NCBI GenBank assembly: GCA_016183765.1
Contig: JACPEA010000008.1
Span: 36,962 to 100,961, forward strand
Reading direction: 5' to 3'
From: Bacteroidota bacterium
Lineage (GTDB): Bacteria > Bacteroidota > Bacteroidia > Chitinophagales > Chitinophagaceae
DNA: 64,000 nt
In this document: piece after piece, positions 42,259 to 51,746 of the stretch
How positions within the stretch are numbered: position 1 is the first letter of the stretch
Layout: each line of letters begins with the position of its first letter
The notes under the pieces: model-generated
The model's database searches: none
Told to the model about the DNA's origin: nothing
The model's input: the letters and a program-made list of their open reading frames with translations, nothing else
Made by a program: the position numbers and the translations under genes

Positions 42259-43668
42259 ATGGATAACAATTTCAATCCCGACAAACAGCATACACTCAAT
42301 AGTTCTATCAGCATCAGTGGCACCGGTTTACATACCGGGGTTTTGGTTGATATGACACTCCGTCCGGCCAATCCGGGTTTTGGCATCCAGTTTCAGCGGG
42401 TAGACCTTCCCCAGCAGCCCATCATCAAAGCGGATTGCGACCTGGTAACCGATACCAGCCGTGGCACCACTTTACAGGTAGACGATGCCAAGGTAAGTAC
42501 CGTAGAACATGTACTGGCAGCGTTGGTGGGCATGGGTATTGATAATGTACTGATAGAACTGAATGGTCCGGAAATACCCATCATGGATGGCAGTTCCGCG
42601 CCTTTTATTGCCCTGATACAAAAAACCGGTGTACTGGAACAGGAAGCTACCAAAGCCTGGTACAGCCTGGATGAGAATATTTACCATTACGATGAGGCCA
42701 AACGCGTAGAAATGGTGGCCCTGCCATCGATGGACTACCAGATCACCACCCTGATCGATTTTAACAGCCCGGTATTGGGTACACAACATGCCGGGCTGAA
42801 GACCATCAAGGATTTCCAGACCGAGATAGCGCCCTGCCGCACTTTCTGTTTCCTGCACGAGCTGGAAACTTTGCTGGACAATGACCTGATCAAAGGCGGC
42901 GATATCAATAATGCCATCGTGGTGGTTGATAAACCCGTAACGGATGATGAAATGACCCGTTTGGCCAAAGTGTTCAAGAGAGACAAGATCGAAGTAAAAA
43001 GTGAAGGTTACCTGAACAACCTGGAACTCCGTTTCCCGAACGAACCTGCCAGGCACAAACTGCTGGATGTGGTGGGCGACCTGGCCTTGATCGGTTACCC
43101 TATCAAGGCGCGCATCATTGCCAACCGCCCCGGACACAGCACCAACGTGGAGTTCGCTAAAAAGATCAAACAATACATCAAAAAGAACCGGCATGTAAAA
43201 GATGTACCGGTGTACGATCCGTCCATGCCACCGGTGTATACACTGGAGAAAATAGAGAAGACCCTGCCCCACAGGCACCCTTTTCTGCTGGTAGACAAGA
43301 TCATTGAATTAACCGACACGTATATCGTAGGTATCAAGAATGTAACCTTCAATGAATGGTTCTTTCCGGGTCATTTTCCGGGCAACCCGGTTATGCCGGG
43401 TGTTTTGCAGATAGAAGCGCTGGCACAGACAGGAGGGATCCTCTGCATCAATTCCATGCCGGAAGGAACCTACGACACTTATTTCTTAAAGATCGACAAC
43501 TGTAAGTTCAAACAGATGGTACGGCCAGGCGATACCATGGTATTGAAAATGGAATTCACTGGGCCGATCCGCAGGGGTATCTGCGAAATGAGAGGCACCG
43601 TATACGTGGGCGGCAAAGTAGCTACAGAGGCCGACCTGGTGGCGCAGGTAGTAAAGAGGCCTGCCTGA
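42259..43668 (+). CDS. lpxC/fabZ: Bifunctional LpxC deacetylase / FabZ dehydratase
   Basis: A 469-residue fusion from the ATG at 42259. Residues about 10-300 are LpxC, the zinc deacetylase that commits to lipid A: STVEHVLAALVG (zinc His) and ARHKLLDVVGDLALIG (zinc His and Asp). Residues about 325-469 are FabZ, a 3-hydroxyacyl-ACP dehydratase: LPHRHPFLLVDKI, then GHFPGNPVMPGVLQIEALAQ with the catalytic His and Glu. The fusion is known from Bacteroidetes and couples lipid A and fatty-acid synthesis. A short linker (KKNRHVKDVPVYDPSM) joins the halves. Confidence 0.96.
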   Translation: MDNNFNPDKQHTLNSSISISGTGLHTGVLVDMTLRPANPGFGIQFQRVDLPQQPIIKADCDLVTDTSRGTTLQVDDAKVSTVEHVLAALVGMGIDNVLIELNGPEIPIMDGSSAPFIALIQKTGVLEQEATKAWYSLDENIYHYDEAKRVEMVALPSMDYQITTLIDFNSPVLGTQHAGLKTIKDFQTEIAPCRTFCFLHELETLLDNDLIKGGDINNAIVVVDKPVTDDEMTRLAKVFKRDKIEVKSEGYLNNLELRFPNEPARHKLLDVVGDLALIGYPIKARIIANRPGHSTNVEFAKKIKQYIKKNRHVKDVPVYDPSMPPVYTLEKIEKTLPHRHPFLLVDKIIELTDTYIVGIKNVTFNEWFFPGHFPGNPVMPGVLQIEALAQTGGILCINSMPEGTYDTYFLKIDNCKFKQMVRPGDTMVLKMEFTGPIRRGICEMRGTVYVGGKVATEADLVAQVVKRPA

Positions 43669-43725
43669 CCTTAATTGACCATTTATCATTTGACAACCAT
43701 CAAATACACAAATCCATAAACAGCG

Positions 43726-44523
43726 ATGACGCATCCCTACACCTATATCGACCCCAATGCAAGGGTGGCACCCAATGTAAAGATCGATCCCTTCACCGTG
43801 ATACATGGCGATGTGCAGATAGGCGAAGGCACCTGGATCGGCAGTAATGTAACCATTATGGACGGGACCCGCATTGGCAAGAACTGTCGTGTGTTTCCCG
43901 GTGCTGTATTGGGTGCCATTCCGCAAGACCTCAAATTCAGTGGTGAAAGAACAACCGTAGAGATCGGGGACAATACCACCATCCGTGAATTTGTTACCGT
44001 TAACCGCGGAACAGAAGACAGAGGCCGGACCAAGGTTGGCAACAACTGCCTGATCATGGCGTACAGCCATATTGCGCACGACTGTATCATTGGCAACAAC
44101 TGTATCCTGAGCAACAGCGTGCAGGTGGCCGGGCATGTGACCATGGGCGATTGGGCCGTGGTGGGCGGCGTGAGCGCCGTACACCAGTTTGTGAATATTG
44201 GCCAGCATAGTTTTATTGCAGGCGGCAGCCTGGTCAGTAAGGACGTACCTCCTTATATCAAAGCGGTGCGCAATCCTTTGAGTTATGGGGGTGTGAACAG
44301 TGTGGGGTTAAAGAGAAGAGGTTTCCCTTTACAACAGATCAATGGCATACTGGATGTATACCGTACCATATACAACAAGGGTTTCAATACTTCGCAGGCA
44401 CTTGAATTTATTGAAGAGGAATTACCTGCCAGCGATGAACGCGATGAGATCGTGACTTTTATCCGTGAAAGCGGAAGAGGCATCATCAAACGATTTGTGA
44501 AAGGAGCTACCGACGAGGATTAA
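43726..44523 (+). CDS. lpxA: UDP-N-acetylglucosamine acyltransferase
   Basis: A 265-residue enzyme of standard length catalysing the first lipid A step. Hexapeptide repeats cover residues about 1-190, and AYSHIAHDCIIGNNCILSN carries the catalytic His (around residue 110-116). The C-terminal helical part holds GLKRRGFPLQQINGI. It follows lpxC-fabZ after 57 bp, and the ABC ATPase gene begins 50 bp later. Confidence 0.96.
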   Translation: MTHPYTYIDPNARVAPNVKIDPFTVIHGDVQIGEGTWIGSNVTIMDGTRIGKNCRVFPGAVLGAIPQDLKFSGERTTVEIGDNTTIREFVTVNRGTEDRGRTKVGNNCLIMAYSHIAHDCIIGNNCILSNSVQVAGHVTMGDWAVVGGVSAVHQFVNIGQHSFIAGGSLVSKDVPPYIKAVRNPLSYGGVNSVGLKRRGFPLQQINGILDVYRTIYNKGFNTSQALEFIEEELPASDERDEIVTFIRESGRGIIKRFVKGATDED

Positions 44524-44573
44524 CAGCCCGCCCTTCGCCAGGAACGGCATTGGCACGCCACCACATTTAATCC

Positions 44574-45269
44574 ATGAACAGCACCACCCAAACCCAGACC
44601 TCGCAAACAGTTTCTCCTGCCAGGAGATGGGAAACCATATTAGCTACCATTGAATTGACCAATACCGGTAAACGTTTTAACCGCGACTGGATCTTCCGTC
44701 ATGTGAATTACCGTTTTGAAACGGGGCGTTCCTATGCCATTACAGGTCCCAACGGAAGTGGTAAAAGCACTTTGTTACAGGCCATTGCAGGCAGTCTGCA
44801 CCTGAGCGAGGGGCAGCTTACTTATCGTGAGGTTTCAGAAAATGGGCCTACTGTTGAAGCGGATCAAATGTACCAGTACCTTTCTCTTGCCGCTCCTTAC
44901 CTGGAACTGATTGAAGAAATGACCGCCCGCGAATTCCTGGCATTTCACGGAAATTTTAAACCGCTGGATCCTTCTGTCACTATCGAAGATATATTGGACG
45001 CCATCGGTCTTTCAAAAGCCATGGACAAACAGATCCGCTATTTCAGCAGTGGAATGAAACAGCGCATCAAACTGGCGCAGGCCATTTTTTCGGATGTACC
45101 TGTACTGTTACTGGACGAGCCCTGTACCAATCTGGACAAACCCGGTTACGACCTCTATCATTCCCTTATCCATACATATGGAACCGGCAAACTGATCATT
45201 GTGAGCAGCAATGATGCCAACGAAATGGATTTCTGCACAGAGAAGATCAGTATACTGGATTACAAGTAA
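44574..45269 (+). CDS. ABC transporter ATP-binding protein
   Basis: A 231-residue ATPase with Walker A GPNGSGKSTLLQ (around residue 60), Q-loop region, signature FSSGMKQRIKLAQ (around residue 157) and Walker B VLLLDEPCTNLD. The first 20 residues (STTQTQTSQTVSPARRW) are unlike a typical ATPase start, so a later start is possible, but no other ATG is closer to the domain. The cognate permease is not adjacent, so function is open. It closes the lpx gene run. Confidence 0.9.
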   Translation: MNSTTQTQTSQTVSPARRWETILATIELTNTGKRFNRDWIFRHVNYRFETGRSYAITGPNGSGKSTLLQAIAGSLHLSEGQLTYREVSENGPTVEADQMYQYLSLAAPYLELIEEMTAREFLAFHGNFKPLDPSVTIEDILDAIGLSKAMDKQIRYFSSGMKQRIKLAQAIFSDVPVLLLDEPCTNLDKPGYDLYHSLIHTYGTGKLIIVSSNDANEMDFCTEKISILDYK

Positions 45270-45329
45270 TCTTATCCACTACTATACAGTTGACTGCTTA
45301 ATTATTTTTCACGGCTCTTTTTAGGGAGG

Positions 45330-46541
45330 TCATCTTCTGCTGGCGATCAGCAGGTTCAGGTCTGTATATTTCAGGTCGAAACGCTGGCTGATATAAAAAT
45401 CGGTGAGGGCACCTTTGAACATATAAATGCCTTCGCGCAGGTTGAATTTGTGCCAGACCATTTCTTCCAGTCCGCCCTCATCGCTGATCTCCAGTATCAG
45501 CGGCATCAGCACATTACTGATGGCCTGGCTGGCAGTACGCGCAAAACCGCTGGGAATATTCGGTACGCAGTAATGGATCACATCGTGTTTTAAGAAAGTG
45601 GGATCTTCATAACTGGTCAATTCACTGGTTTCAAAACAGCCGCCCCTGTCTATCGCCACATCAATGATGATACTTCCGGGCCGCATGGCTGCCACCATAT
45701 CTTCAGTAACCACAACCGGTGCCCGGCCATATTCGTTACTCAGGGCTCCCACTGCCACTTCGCAGGTCTTGAGCTGTTTGGCCAGTATCCGGGGTTCCAG
45801 CACGCTGGTCCAGATGCGCTGTCCCAAATTATTCTGCAATTGTTTCAACCGGTATACATTACTATCGAACACTTTTACCGATGCACCCAATGCCAGTGCA
45901 TTACGGGTGGCGAATTCTCCCACGATACCCGCACCGATGATCACCACTTTGGTTGGCGGGATACCGCTGATACCGCCCAGCAGAACACCTTTCCCTTTAT
46001 TAAAACTGCTCAGGTACTGCCCCGCGATCAGCATTACGGCACTACCCGCGATCTCACTCATGCCCCGAACGATGGGATAGGTACCGCTGTCATCCTTGAA
46101 ATTCTCAAAACTCAAAGCGGTGATCCGCTTCTCCATCATTTTTTCGATATACTCTTTTTTCAATGCCGAAAGATGTATGGGAGAAATGATGGTCTGGTTC
46201 ATCTGCAGCAGCGGCATATCTTCCTCCACCGGGGGGGCGCTTTTTACCAGTATGGGGCATTTGAATATTTCAGCGCGGTCGTACACGATACGGGCACCGG
46301 CTTCGGCATAATCCTTATCTGAAAAATGACTGGCTTCCCCTGCCTTGTGTTCCACCACTACCTGGTTACCATTGGCTACCAGCACACCTACCGCATCCGG
46401 TGTAAGCGCTATCCGGTTTTCCTGGAAAGCGATCTCCTTGGGGATACCGATATGCAGTTTTGCGCCCTGCGGTTTTACATCCAACACTTCTTCCAATGTT
46501 TCATAAGTAAAAGAGGTACTGATAGAAGGTTTGGTAGCCAT
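45330..46541 (-). CDS. ald: Alanine dehydrogenase
   Basis: A 403-residue NAD-dependent enzyme converting L-alanine to pyruvate and ammonia. GIPKEIAFQENRIALTPDAV (around residue 33) is the family start, VVIIGAGIVGEFATRNALAL is the Rossmann nucleotide site (around residue 205), and VPNIPSGFARTASQAISNVL is the typical C-terminal helix. It is about 30 residues longer than usual, chiefly in the N-terminal 30 residues (TSFTYETLEEVLDVKPQGAK). It is convergent with the ABC ATPase gene. Confidence 0.94.
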   Translation of the reverse strand: MATKPSISTSFTYETLEEVLDVKPQGAKLHIGIPKEIAFQENRIALTPDAVGVLVANGNQVVVEHKAGEASHFSDKDYAEAGARIVYDRAEIFKCPILVKSAPPVEEDMPLLQMNQTIISPIHLSALKKEYIEKMMEKRITALSFENFKDDSGTYPIVRGMSEIAGSAVMLIAGQYLSSFNKGKGVLLGGISGIPPTKVVIIGAGIVGEFATRNALALGASVKVFDSNVYRLKQLQNNLGQRIWTSVLEPRILAKQLKTCEVAVGALSNEYGRAPVVVTEDMVAAMRPGSIIIDVAIDRGGCFETSELTSYEDPTFLKHDVIHYCVPNIPSGFARTASQAISNVLMPLILEISDEGGLEEMVWHKFNLREGIYMFKGALTDFYISQRFDLKYTDLNLLIASRR

Positions 46542-46614
46542 AACAGGTTTAGGTTGATGATTATAAAATTAACTGATTTCCACGAGTCTTAGCTACCCTC
46601 ATCAATCACCAAGA

Positions 46615-47040
46615 TCATTCCTCCTGCAGCTGACCGGTAAACAGCCTGCGTGTCTGGCTGTCCAGTATTTCCATATGTATGTGAAACACCTGCTCATCCA
46701 GCAATCCGGCCGCATTTTCGGGCCATTCCACCAGGCAGATCGCCCCGCTGTTAAGGCTATCTTCCACCCCGGCATTCATGGCTTCTTCTTCAGATCTGAG
46801 GCGGTACCAGTCCATATGATAGATCGTACCCGCCACCGGGCTGCTGTATTCATTGATGATGGCAAAAGTGGGGCTGCTGATAGATGCCGTTACCCCCAGC
46901 TCTTCGCACAAAGCATGGATGAACGTGGTCTTTCCCGTTCCCATGGCCGCATGAAAAGCCCATACCTTTTTGGTCTTCCCTTCCTTCCACAAAGCGACAG
47001 CCACCTGCCTGATCTGCGCCAACGTAAAGATTGCATCCAT
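46615..47040 (-). CDS. tsaE: tRNA threonylcarbamoyladenosine biosynthesis ATPase TsaE
   Basis: A 141-residue P-loop protein, AMGTGKTTFIHALCEELGV (Walker A), with the TsaE-specific MDWYRLRSEEEAMNAG and LVEWPENAAGLL. It works with TsaB, TsaC and TsaD to make t6A on tRNAs decoding ANN. It lies upstream of ald on the same strand, 73 bp away. It is divergent from the P-type ATPase gene. Confidence 0.95.
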   Translation of the reverse strand: MDAIFTLAQIRQVAVALWKEGKTKKVWAFHAAMGTGKTTFIHALCEELGVTASISSPTFAIINEYSSPVAGTIYHMDWYRLRSEEEAMNAGVEDSLNSGAICLVEWPENAAGLLDEQVFHIHMEILDSQTRRLFTGQLQEE

Positions 47041-47164
47041 GTGGCAAAGATAAAGCGGTGGAGGATAAGGATTTGAAACGATGCTGTATTTATAATCCCG
47101 ATTTCGAAATATTGCCAGTTAACCGGGTAGTATCTTTGCAGTAACGAATCGTAAATTTTTTGTT

Positions 47165-49327
47165 GTGGAAAAAATAAACTGGAAAGTAGAGGGTATGAGC
47201 TGCACCAACTGCGCACTCACCATTGACAAATATCTTCAGGGGCAGGGCTTACAGCAGGTAAAAGTGAATTTCATCGGCGGTGATGTAAGTTTTGAGATCG
47301 AGACCGGTAAAACCAAACAGGAAATTGCGAAAGGCATTGAAGGATTGGGATACCAGGTGATTACCGGCGATCAAACAGCACAACCCAAAAAGAAACGTTT
47401 TTTTACAAATCATTTCCAACGTTTCCTGTTCTGCCTTGTATTTACGGTACCCCTGATGCTGCACATGATACCCGGCGTACACATTCATGTGCTGATGAAC
47501 CCCTATGTACAGATTGCACTTACCCTGCCCGTGTTTATCGTAGGGATGGATTTTTTTGGCCGCAGCGCCATCAAAAGTGTCCTGAAAGGCATCCCGAATA
47601 TGAATGTGCTCATTACACTGGGTGCTGTGGCTGCTTTTGGTTATAGCCTGTACGGCACCATCATTGGTGAAGCGGAGCAATACATGTTTTACGAGACCAC
47701 TGCCACCATACTTACCCTGGTTTTCCTGGGTAACTGGATGGAGGACAAATCGGTGGAATCCACCCAGGCCGCTTTAAAAAAATTAGCTGTCAGCCAGAAA
47801 GTGATGGCCAATATGATCGCTTACGATGACCAGCATAACGAACACATCTTTCCTGTTGAGAGCTGTCATTTGAAAGTTGGCGATATCCTGCTGATCAAAA
47901 ACGGCGAAACCGTTCCCATGGACTGCAAAGTCCTCTGGGGTGAAGCAAGCGTGAACGAAGCTATCATCAGCGGAGAAAGTACACCGGTAGAGAAAAAGAT
48001 GAACGACCAACTGATCGGTGGCAGCCTGCTGGATAACGGTACCGTAAAAGCGTATGTAACGGCTGTAGGAGAAGATACGGTACTGGCCAATATCCTGAAA
48101 ATGGTAAAAGAAGCGCAAACAGAAAAACCTCCCATACAACAGCTTGCCGATAAGATCAGCGCCATTTTTGTTCCCACAGTTGTAAGTATTGCGGTGATCA
48201 CATTGCTCGTGAACTACTTTTTTGCTAACCAGCTTTTCAGCACCAGCTTATTAAGGGCCATCGCAGTATTGGTGATCTCCTGTCCCTGCGCCATGGGACT
48301 GGCCACACCTGCTGCCATAGCCGTTGGACTGGGACGTGCGGCCAAGAACGGTGTTTTGTTCAAAAATGCTAAAAGCCTGGAGATCTTCAAAAGCATCCAA
48401 CAGGTGGTCTTCGATAAAACGGGTACACTTACCACAGGCCAGTTCAGCATTGCAGGTTTTGCCGTAAGCAGCGATCAGGCGGCCATACAGGAACTGACGG
48501 CCTCCAATCCATCTCTTTCCACACAGGATGCATTTAAACGCATCGCCTATTCGCTGGAAAAATATGCCAGTCACCCCATTGCCAAAGCCGTTGCCCGGGA
48601 GTGGAAAACAAAAGAGGATATCCGCTGGGCCAAGATCGAAGAGATCAAAGGACTGGGCATGCAGGCGATGGATAAGGAAGGCAACCGGTTCCAGGCAGGC
48701 TCCTACAAAATAGCCGAAACCATCACCAGCGACCGGAGCCATACTATCTATGTGCTGAAGAACGGGCAGCTATTAGGCACCATCGACACCATCGACGAGA
48801 TCAGGCCCGAAGCGCAGCAAGTGATCACACTGTTGAAAGCAGGTGGCATCAAACCCATCTTATTAAGCGGCGACCGGCAGGAGAAATGTCAGCAGGTGGC
48901 AGCTGCATTGGGCATCAACGAAGTGTATGCCGAACAAACACCACAGCAAAAACTGGAGAAGATAGCAGAACTGAACCAGCTTGCTCCAACCGCCATGGTA
49001 GGCGATGGCATCAATGATGCACCTGCCCTGGCCAAAGCAACCGTTGGCATATCGTTAAGCGATGCTTCGCAAATAGCCATGCAGAGTGCGCAGGTTGTAC
49101 TGATGAACCACGGGTTGAAACATTTACCCCTATCGCTCGGACTGGGTAAACATACTTATCTCACCATCAAACAAAACCTGTTCTGGGCATTTGCCTACAA
49201 TATCGTGGCCATACCCGTTGCCGCATTGGGTTTTCTCAGTCCAACATTCGGGGCGCTGATGATGGGATTGAGCGATGTGGTCCTCGCGATCAATTCTGTC
49301 AGGCTGAACTTTAAAAAAGTGATCTGA
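47165..49327 (+). CDS. copA: Copper-type P1B ATPase
   Basis: A 720-residue heavy-metal P-type ATPase starting at GTG 47165. It has an N-terminal HMA domain with GMSCTNC (Cys13, Cys16), then membrane segments, the actuator motif SGESTPVEKKM, the metal channel CPCAMGLATP (CPC, around residue 375), the phosphorylation site DKTGTLTTG and the hinge GDGINDAPALA. CPC and HMA features point to Cu(I) export. MbnP/MbnH about 43 kb away also concern copper, but no link is implied. No regulator gene is nearby. Confidence 0.94.
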   Translation: MEKINWKVEGMSCTNCALTIDKYLQGQGLQQVKVNFIGGDVSFEIETGKTKQEIAKGIEGLGYQVITGDQTAQPKKKRFFTNHFQRFLFCLVFTVPLMLHMIPGVHIHVLMNPYVQIALTLPVFIVGMDFFGRSAIKSVLKGIPNMNVLITLGAVAAFGYSLYGTIIGEAEQYMFYETTATILTLVFLGNWMEDKSVESTQAALKKLAVSQKVMANMIAYDDQHNEHIFPVESCHLKVGDILLIKNGETVPMDCKVLWGEASVNEAIISGESTPVEKKMNDQLIGGSLLDNGTVKAYVTAVGEDTVLANILKMVKEAQTEKPPIQQLADKISAIFVPTVVSIAVITLLVNYFFANQLFSTSLLRAIAVLVISCPCAMGLATPAAIAVGLGRAAKNGVLFKNAKSLEIFKSIQQVVFDKTGTLTTGQFSIAGFAVSSDQAAIQELTASNPSLSTQDAFKRIAYSLEKYASHPIAKAVAREWKTKEDIRWAKIEEIKGLGMQAMDKEGNRFQAGSYKIAETITSDRSHTIYVLKNGQLLGTIDTIDEIRPEAQQVITLLKAGGIKPILLSGDRQEKCQQVAAALGINEVYAEQTPQQKLEKIAELNQLAPTAMVGDGINDAPALAKATVGISLSDASQIAMQSAQVVLMNHGLKHLPLSLGLGKHTYLTIKQNLFWAFAYNIVAIPVAALGFLSPTFGALMMGLSDVVLAINSVRLNFKKVI

Positions 49328-49365
49328 TCGTGAAGCGTGAATCGTCAGACCTGAGACATGAATCG
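49328..49365. repeat. GTGAATCGTCAG repeat, left flank of the S23-type gene
   Basis: It contains CGTGAATCGTCAG, identical to a 13-nt string within the leuS insertion (60533-60598, minus strand). A related inverted copy lies at 49785-49832, so the two flank the S23-type gene. Confidence 0.72.
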
Positions 49366-49370
49366 GTTTC

Positions 49371-49390
49371 ATTAGGTATAAATACCTAAT
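49371..49390. promoter_or_regulatory. 20-bp perfect palindrome upstream of the S23-type gene
   Basis: ATTAGGTAT-AA-ATACCTAAT has perfect 9-bp arms and lies 43 bp before the gene start at 49433. It could be an operator or an mRNA hairpin. Confidence 0.55.
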
Positions 49391-49432
49391 TATAGAATTA
49401 AGATAAAAGGTAATTTGAGATAAACTGTTTTT

Positions 49433-49786
49433 ATGTTTCTTAAATTATCACATACGCATTTAGATATCTTTTCTGTATCAAGGCAATTAGTTTTATGCTC
49501 ATACGGGATTACCAATTCATTTCCCCCCGAGGAGAAATACTCTTTGACACAACAGATCAGAAGAGCAGCTGTTTCTGTACATTTGAATATCGCTGAGGGC
49601 TGTTCGAGAAAATCTGCTACCGAAAGAAAGCGATTTTTCGAAATGTCACGTGGTTCTCTTATTGAAATAGATACCGCTTTGGATATAGCTACTGAACTGG
49701 GCTATACCCATCAGGAAAATCTGACACAAGAAAAAAAGAATTTAATCCAATGTTTTCAGATGCTCTCAAAAATGATCACCTCCTAA
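49433..49786 (+). CDS. Four-helix bundle protein (23S rRNA IVS/S23 family)
   Basis: A 117-residue helical protein. FPPEEKYSLTQQIRRAAVSV followed by HLNIAEGCSRKSATERKRFF is the family signature. Such proteins were first found in intervening sequences of 23S rRNA genes but also occur alone; their function is unknown. Here there is no rRNA gene. The gene is AT-rich compared with copA and the RecQ-like gene on each side and is flanked by inverted repeats, so it may have arrived by transfer. Confidence 0.86.
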   Translation: MFLKLSHTHLDIFSVSRQLVLCSYGITNSFPPEEKYSLTQQIRRAAVSVHLNIAEGCSRKSATERKRFFEMSRGSLIEIDTALDIATELGYTHQENLTQEKKNLIQCFQMLSKMITS

Positions 49787-49832
49787 AAACTCACGATTGA
49801 CGTCTTACGCCTGACGGTTCATAACTGACAAT
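49785..49832. repeat. ACGATTGACG repeat, right flank of the S23-type gene
   Basis: Inverse-oriented relative of the left flank copy at 49328-49365 (CTCACGATTGACGTC, then GACGGTTC). It fills the gap before the RecQ-like gene. Confidence 0.65.
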
Positions 49833-49838
49833 GCCTCA

Positions 49839-51743
49839 ATGACCACCCCTCTTTCCATATTACAGCAGTACTGGGATCACCCGCATTTCCGCCCCATGCA
49901 GGAAGAGATCATCCAGTCCCTGCTGGAGGGGAATGATACGCTGGCCTTACTGCCAACGGGAGGTGGCAAATCCATTTGCTACCAGGTTCCGGCACTTATG
50001 ATGGATGGCCTCTGCCTCGTCATCAGTCCACTGATCGCCCTGATGCAGGACCAGGTGAACAGCCTTGAACAGAAAGGCATCCCTGCGATTGCCATACACA
50101 GCGGCCTGGCATATTATGAGGTAAAAAAAATACTGCAGCAAGCCACCCATGGCGATTTCAGCTTTCTCTACCTGTCGCCCGAGCGACTGGAAACAGCTTT
50201 GTTCAAAGAATACCTGCCTGCACTGACTATTTCGCTGGTGGTAGTGGATGAAGCGCATTGTGTATCGCAGTGGGGTTATGATTTCCGTCCTCCTTATCTG
50301 CGCATCGCACAACTAAGGGAAGAAATACCGGGAGTACCACTGATCGCCGTTACAGCATCGGCCACGCCGTTGGTGCAGGAAGACATCCAGCTGCAGCTGA
50401 AATTGCAGCAGCCGAAAATTTTCCGGCAGTCATTTGAAAGGCCCAATATTTCTTATAGTTGTTTTTGTGTAGACAGCAAGATCAACAAGTTGCAGGAGAT
50501 ACTGAACAATGTTCCCGGCAGCAGCATTGTATATTGCAGCAGCCGTAAACAAACCAAGGAACTGGCCTACCTGTTGAATCTTCAAAACATACAGGCAGAT
50601 TATTATCACGCAGGATTATCGCAGGAACAACGCACGCAGAAACAGGAGGCCTGGATACAGAACCGGGTAAGGGTAATGGTCTGCACCAATGCATTCGGCA
50701 TGGGCATCGACAAGGCAGATGTGCGCAGCGTGATCCATTATGATATTCCCGACTGTCTCGAAAACTATTACCAGGAAGCGGGCCGCGCAGGAAGGGACGG
50801 CAAAAAATCGTATACTGTTCTGATCTACCAGGAAGGCAGCCTCGGCGACCTGATAGTTTTACCAGACAAACGTTTTCCACCTGTTCCCGAAATAAAACGG
50901 GTATACCAGGCACTGGCCGATTACCTGCAGATACCCGTAGGTGTGGGAGAAGGACAGTACTTCGATTTTGACCTGCTGGTATTTGTAAAAAATTTCAAAC
51001 TGGAAAGTATGCTGGTGATCAATACCCTGAAAGTACTGGAACAGGAAGGGCATATCAGTTTTTCAGAAAACATCTTCCTTCCCTCGCAGGTAAACTTCAA
51101 CACCACTCGCGAAGCGATTGAACAGTTTGAACACAGCCACCCGGAAACGGAAAACCTGATCCGGTGCCTGCTCCGCACTTATGAAGGTATATTCGACAAC
51201 CGGGTTTCCGTTCACGAAAAACAACTGGCCTGGCTTTGCCGTTTATCAATAGATGAGGTACAGAAACAATTGTTACAGTTACAATCCTTTGGCATCATCG
51301 AATACCTGCCGCAAAAAGATACCCCACAGATCCATTTTCTGCTGAACCGGGCACCGGCACAGTACCTGCAGATCAACCAGGACCGCTACCTGGAAAGAAA
51401 ACAGCAGTTCACCGAACGGGTAGAGAACATGATCCGGTACATTTTATTACCAGAACAATGTCGCAGCAGGTATATCTCGAATTATTTCGGTGACACCGAA
51501 AGTAAGGACTGCGGTAACTGCGATAACTGCCTTACCCGGAAAAGGAAAACCATTTCACCTGAAGAATTCCTGCAGATCGAGAGAGAGATCAAACAAAATG
51601 CGAAACCGGGCGTCCCTGTAAACATCCTGATCAAACAACTGGGGCAGTTCAGCCAAGAGAAGATCTGGACAGTCCTTGACTTCCTGCAGGCTGAAGAGAT
51701 GATCCTCATCGACGAGCAGGAGATCATTCACCTGAACCCGTGA
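49839..51743 (+). CDS. RecQ-like ATP-dependent DNA helicase
   Basis: A 634-residue superfamily 2 helicase: GGGKSICYQVPALM (motif I), VVDEAHCVSQWGYDFRPPY (motif II with RecQ loop), AVTASATP (III), GMGIDKADVRSVIHYDIP (V) and QEAGRAGRDG (VI). The zinc-binding cysteines CRSRYISNYFG ... CGNCDNC follow. No HRDC domain is evident at the end, so it is a shorter RecQ-like form and not the full E. coli type. It takes part in recombination and repair. It is convergent with the HerA-like gene, 3 bp apart. Confidence 0.92.
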   Translation: MTTPLSILQQYWDHPHFRPMQEEIIQSLLEGNDTLALLPTGGGKSICYQVPALMMDGLCLVISPLIALMQDQVNSLEQKGIPAIAIHSGLAYYEVKKILQQATHGDFSFLYLSPERLETALFKEYLPALTISLVVVDEAHCVSQWGYDFRPPYLRIAQLREEIPGVPLIAVTASATPLVQEDIQLQLKLQQPKIFRQSFERPNISYSCFCVDSKINKLQEILNNVPGSSIVYCSSRKQTKELAYLLNLQNIQADYYHAGLSQEQRTQKQEAWIQNRVRVMVCTNAFGMGIDKADVRSVIHYDIPDCLENYYQEAGRAGRDGKKSYTVLIYQEGSLGDLIVLPDKRFPPVPEIKRVYQALADYLQIPVGVGEGQYFDFDLLVFVKNFKLESMLVINTLKVLEQEGHISFSENIFLPSQVNFNTTREAIEQFEHSHPETENLIRCLLRTYEGIFDNRVSVHEKQLAWLCRLSIDEVQKQLLQLQSFGIIEYLPQKDTPQIHFLLNRAPAQYLQINQDRYLERKQQFTERVENMIRYILLPEQCRSRYISNYFGDTESKDCGNCDNCLTRKRKTISPEEFLQIEREIKQNAKPGVPVNILIKQLGQFSQEKIWTVLDFLQAEEMILIDEQEIIHLNP

Positions 51744-51746
51744 TGG

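Noticed and set aside
42472..43278. 268-codon minus-strand ORF
   Set aside because: It is antisense to the well-supported lpxC-fabZ gene, with no domain or leader.
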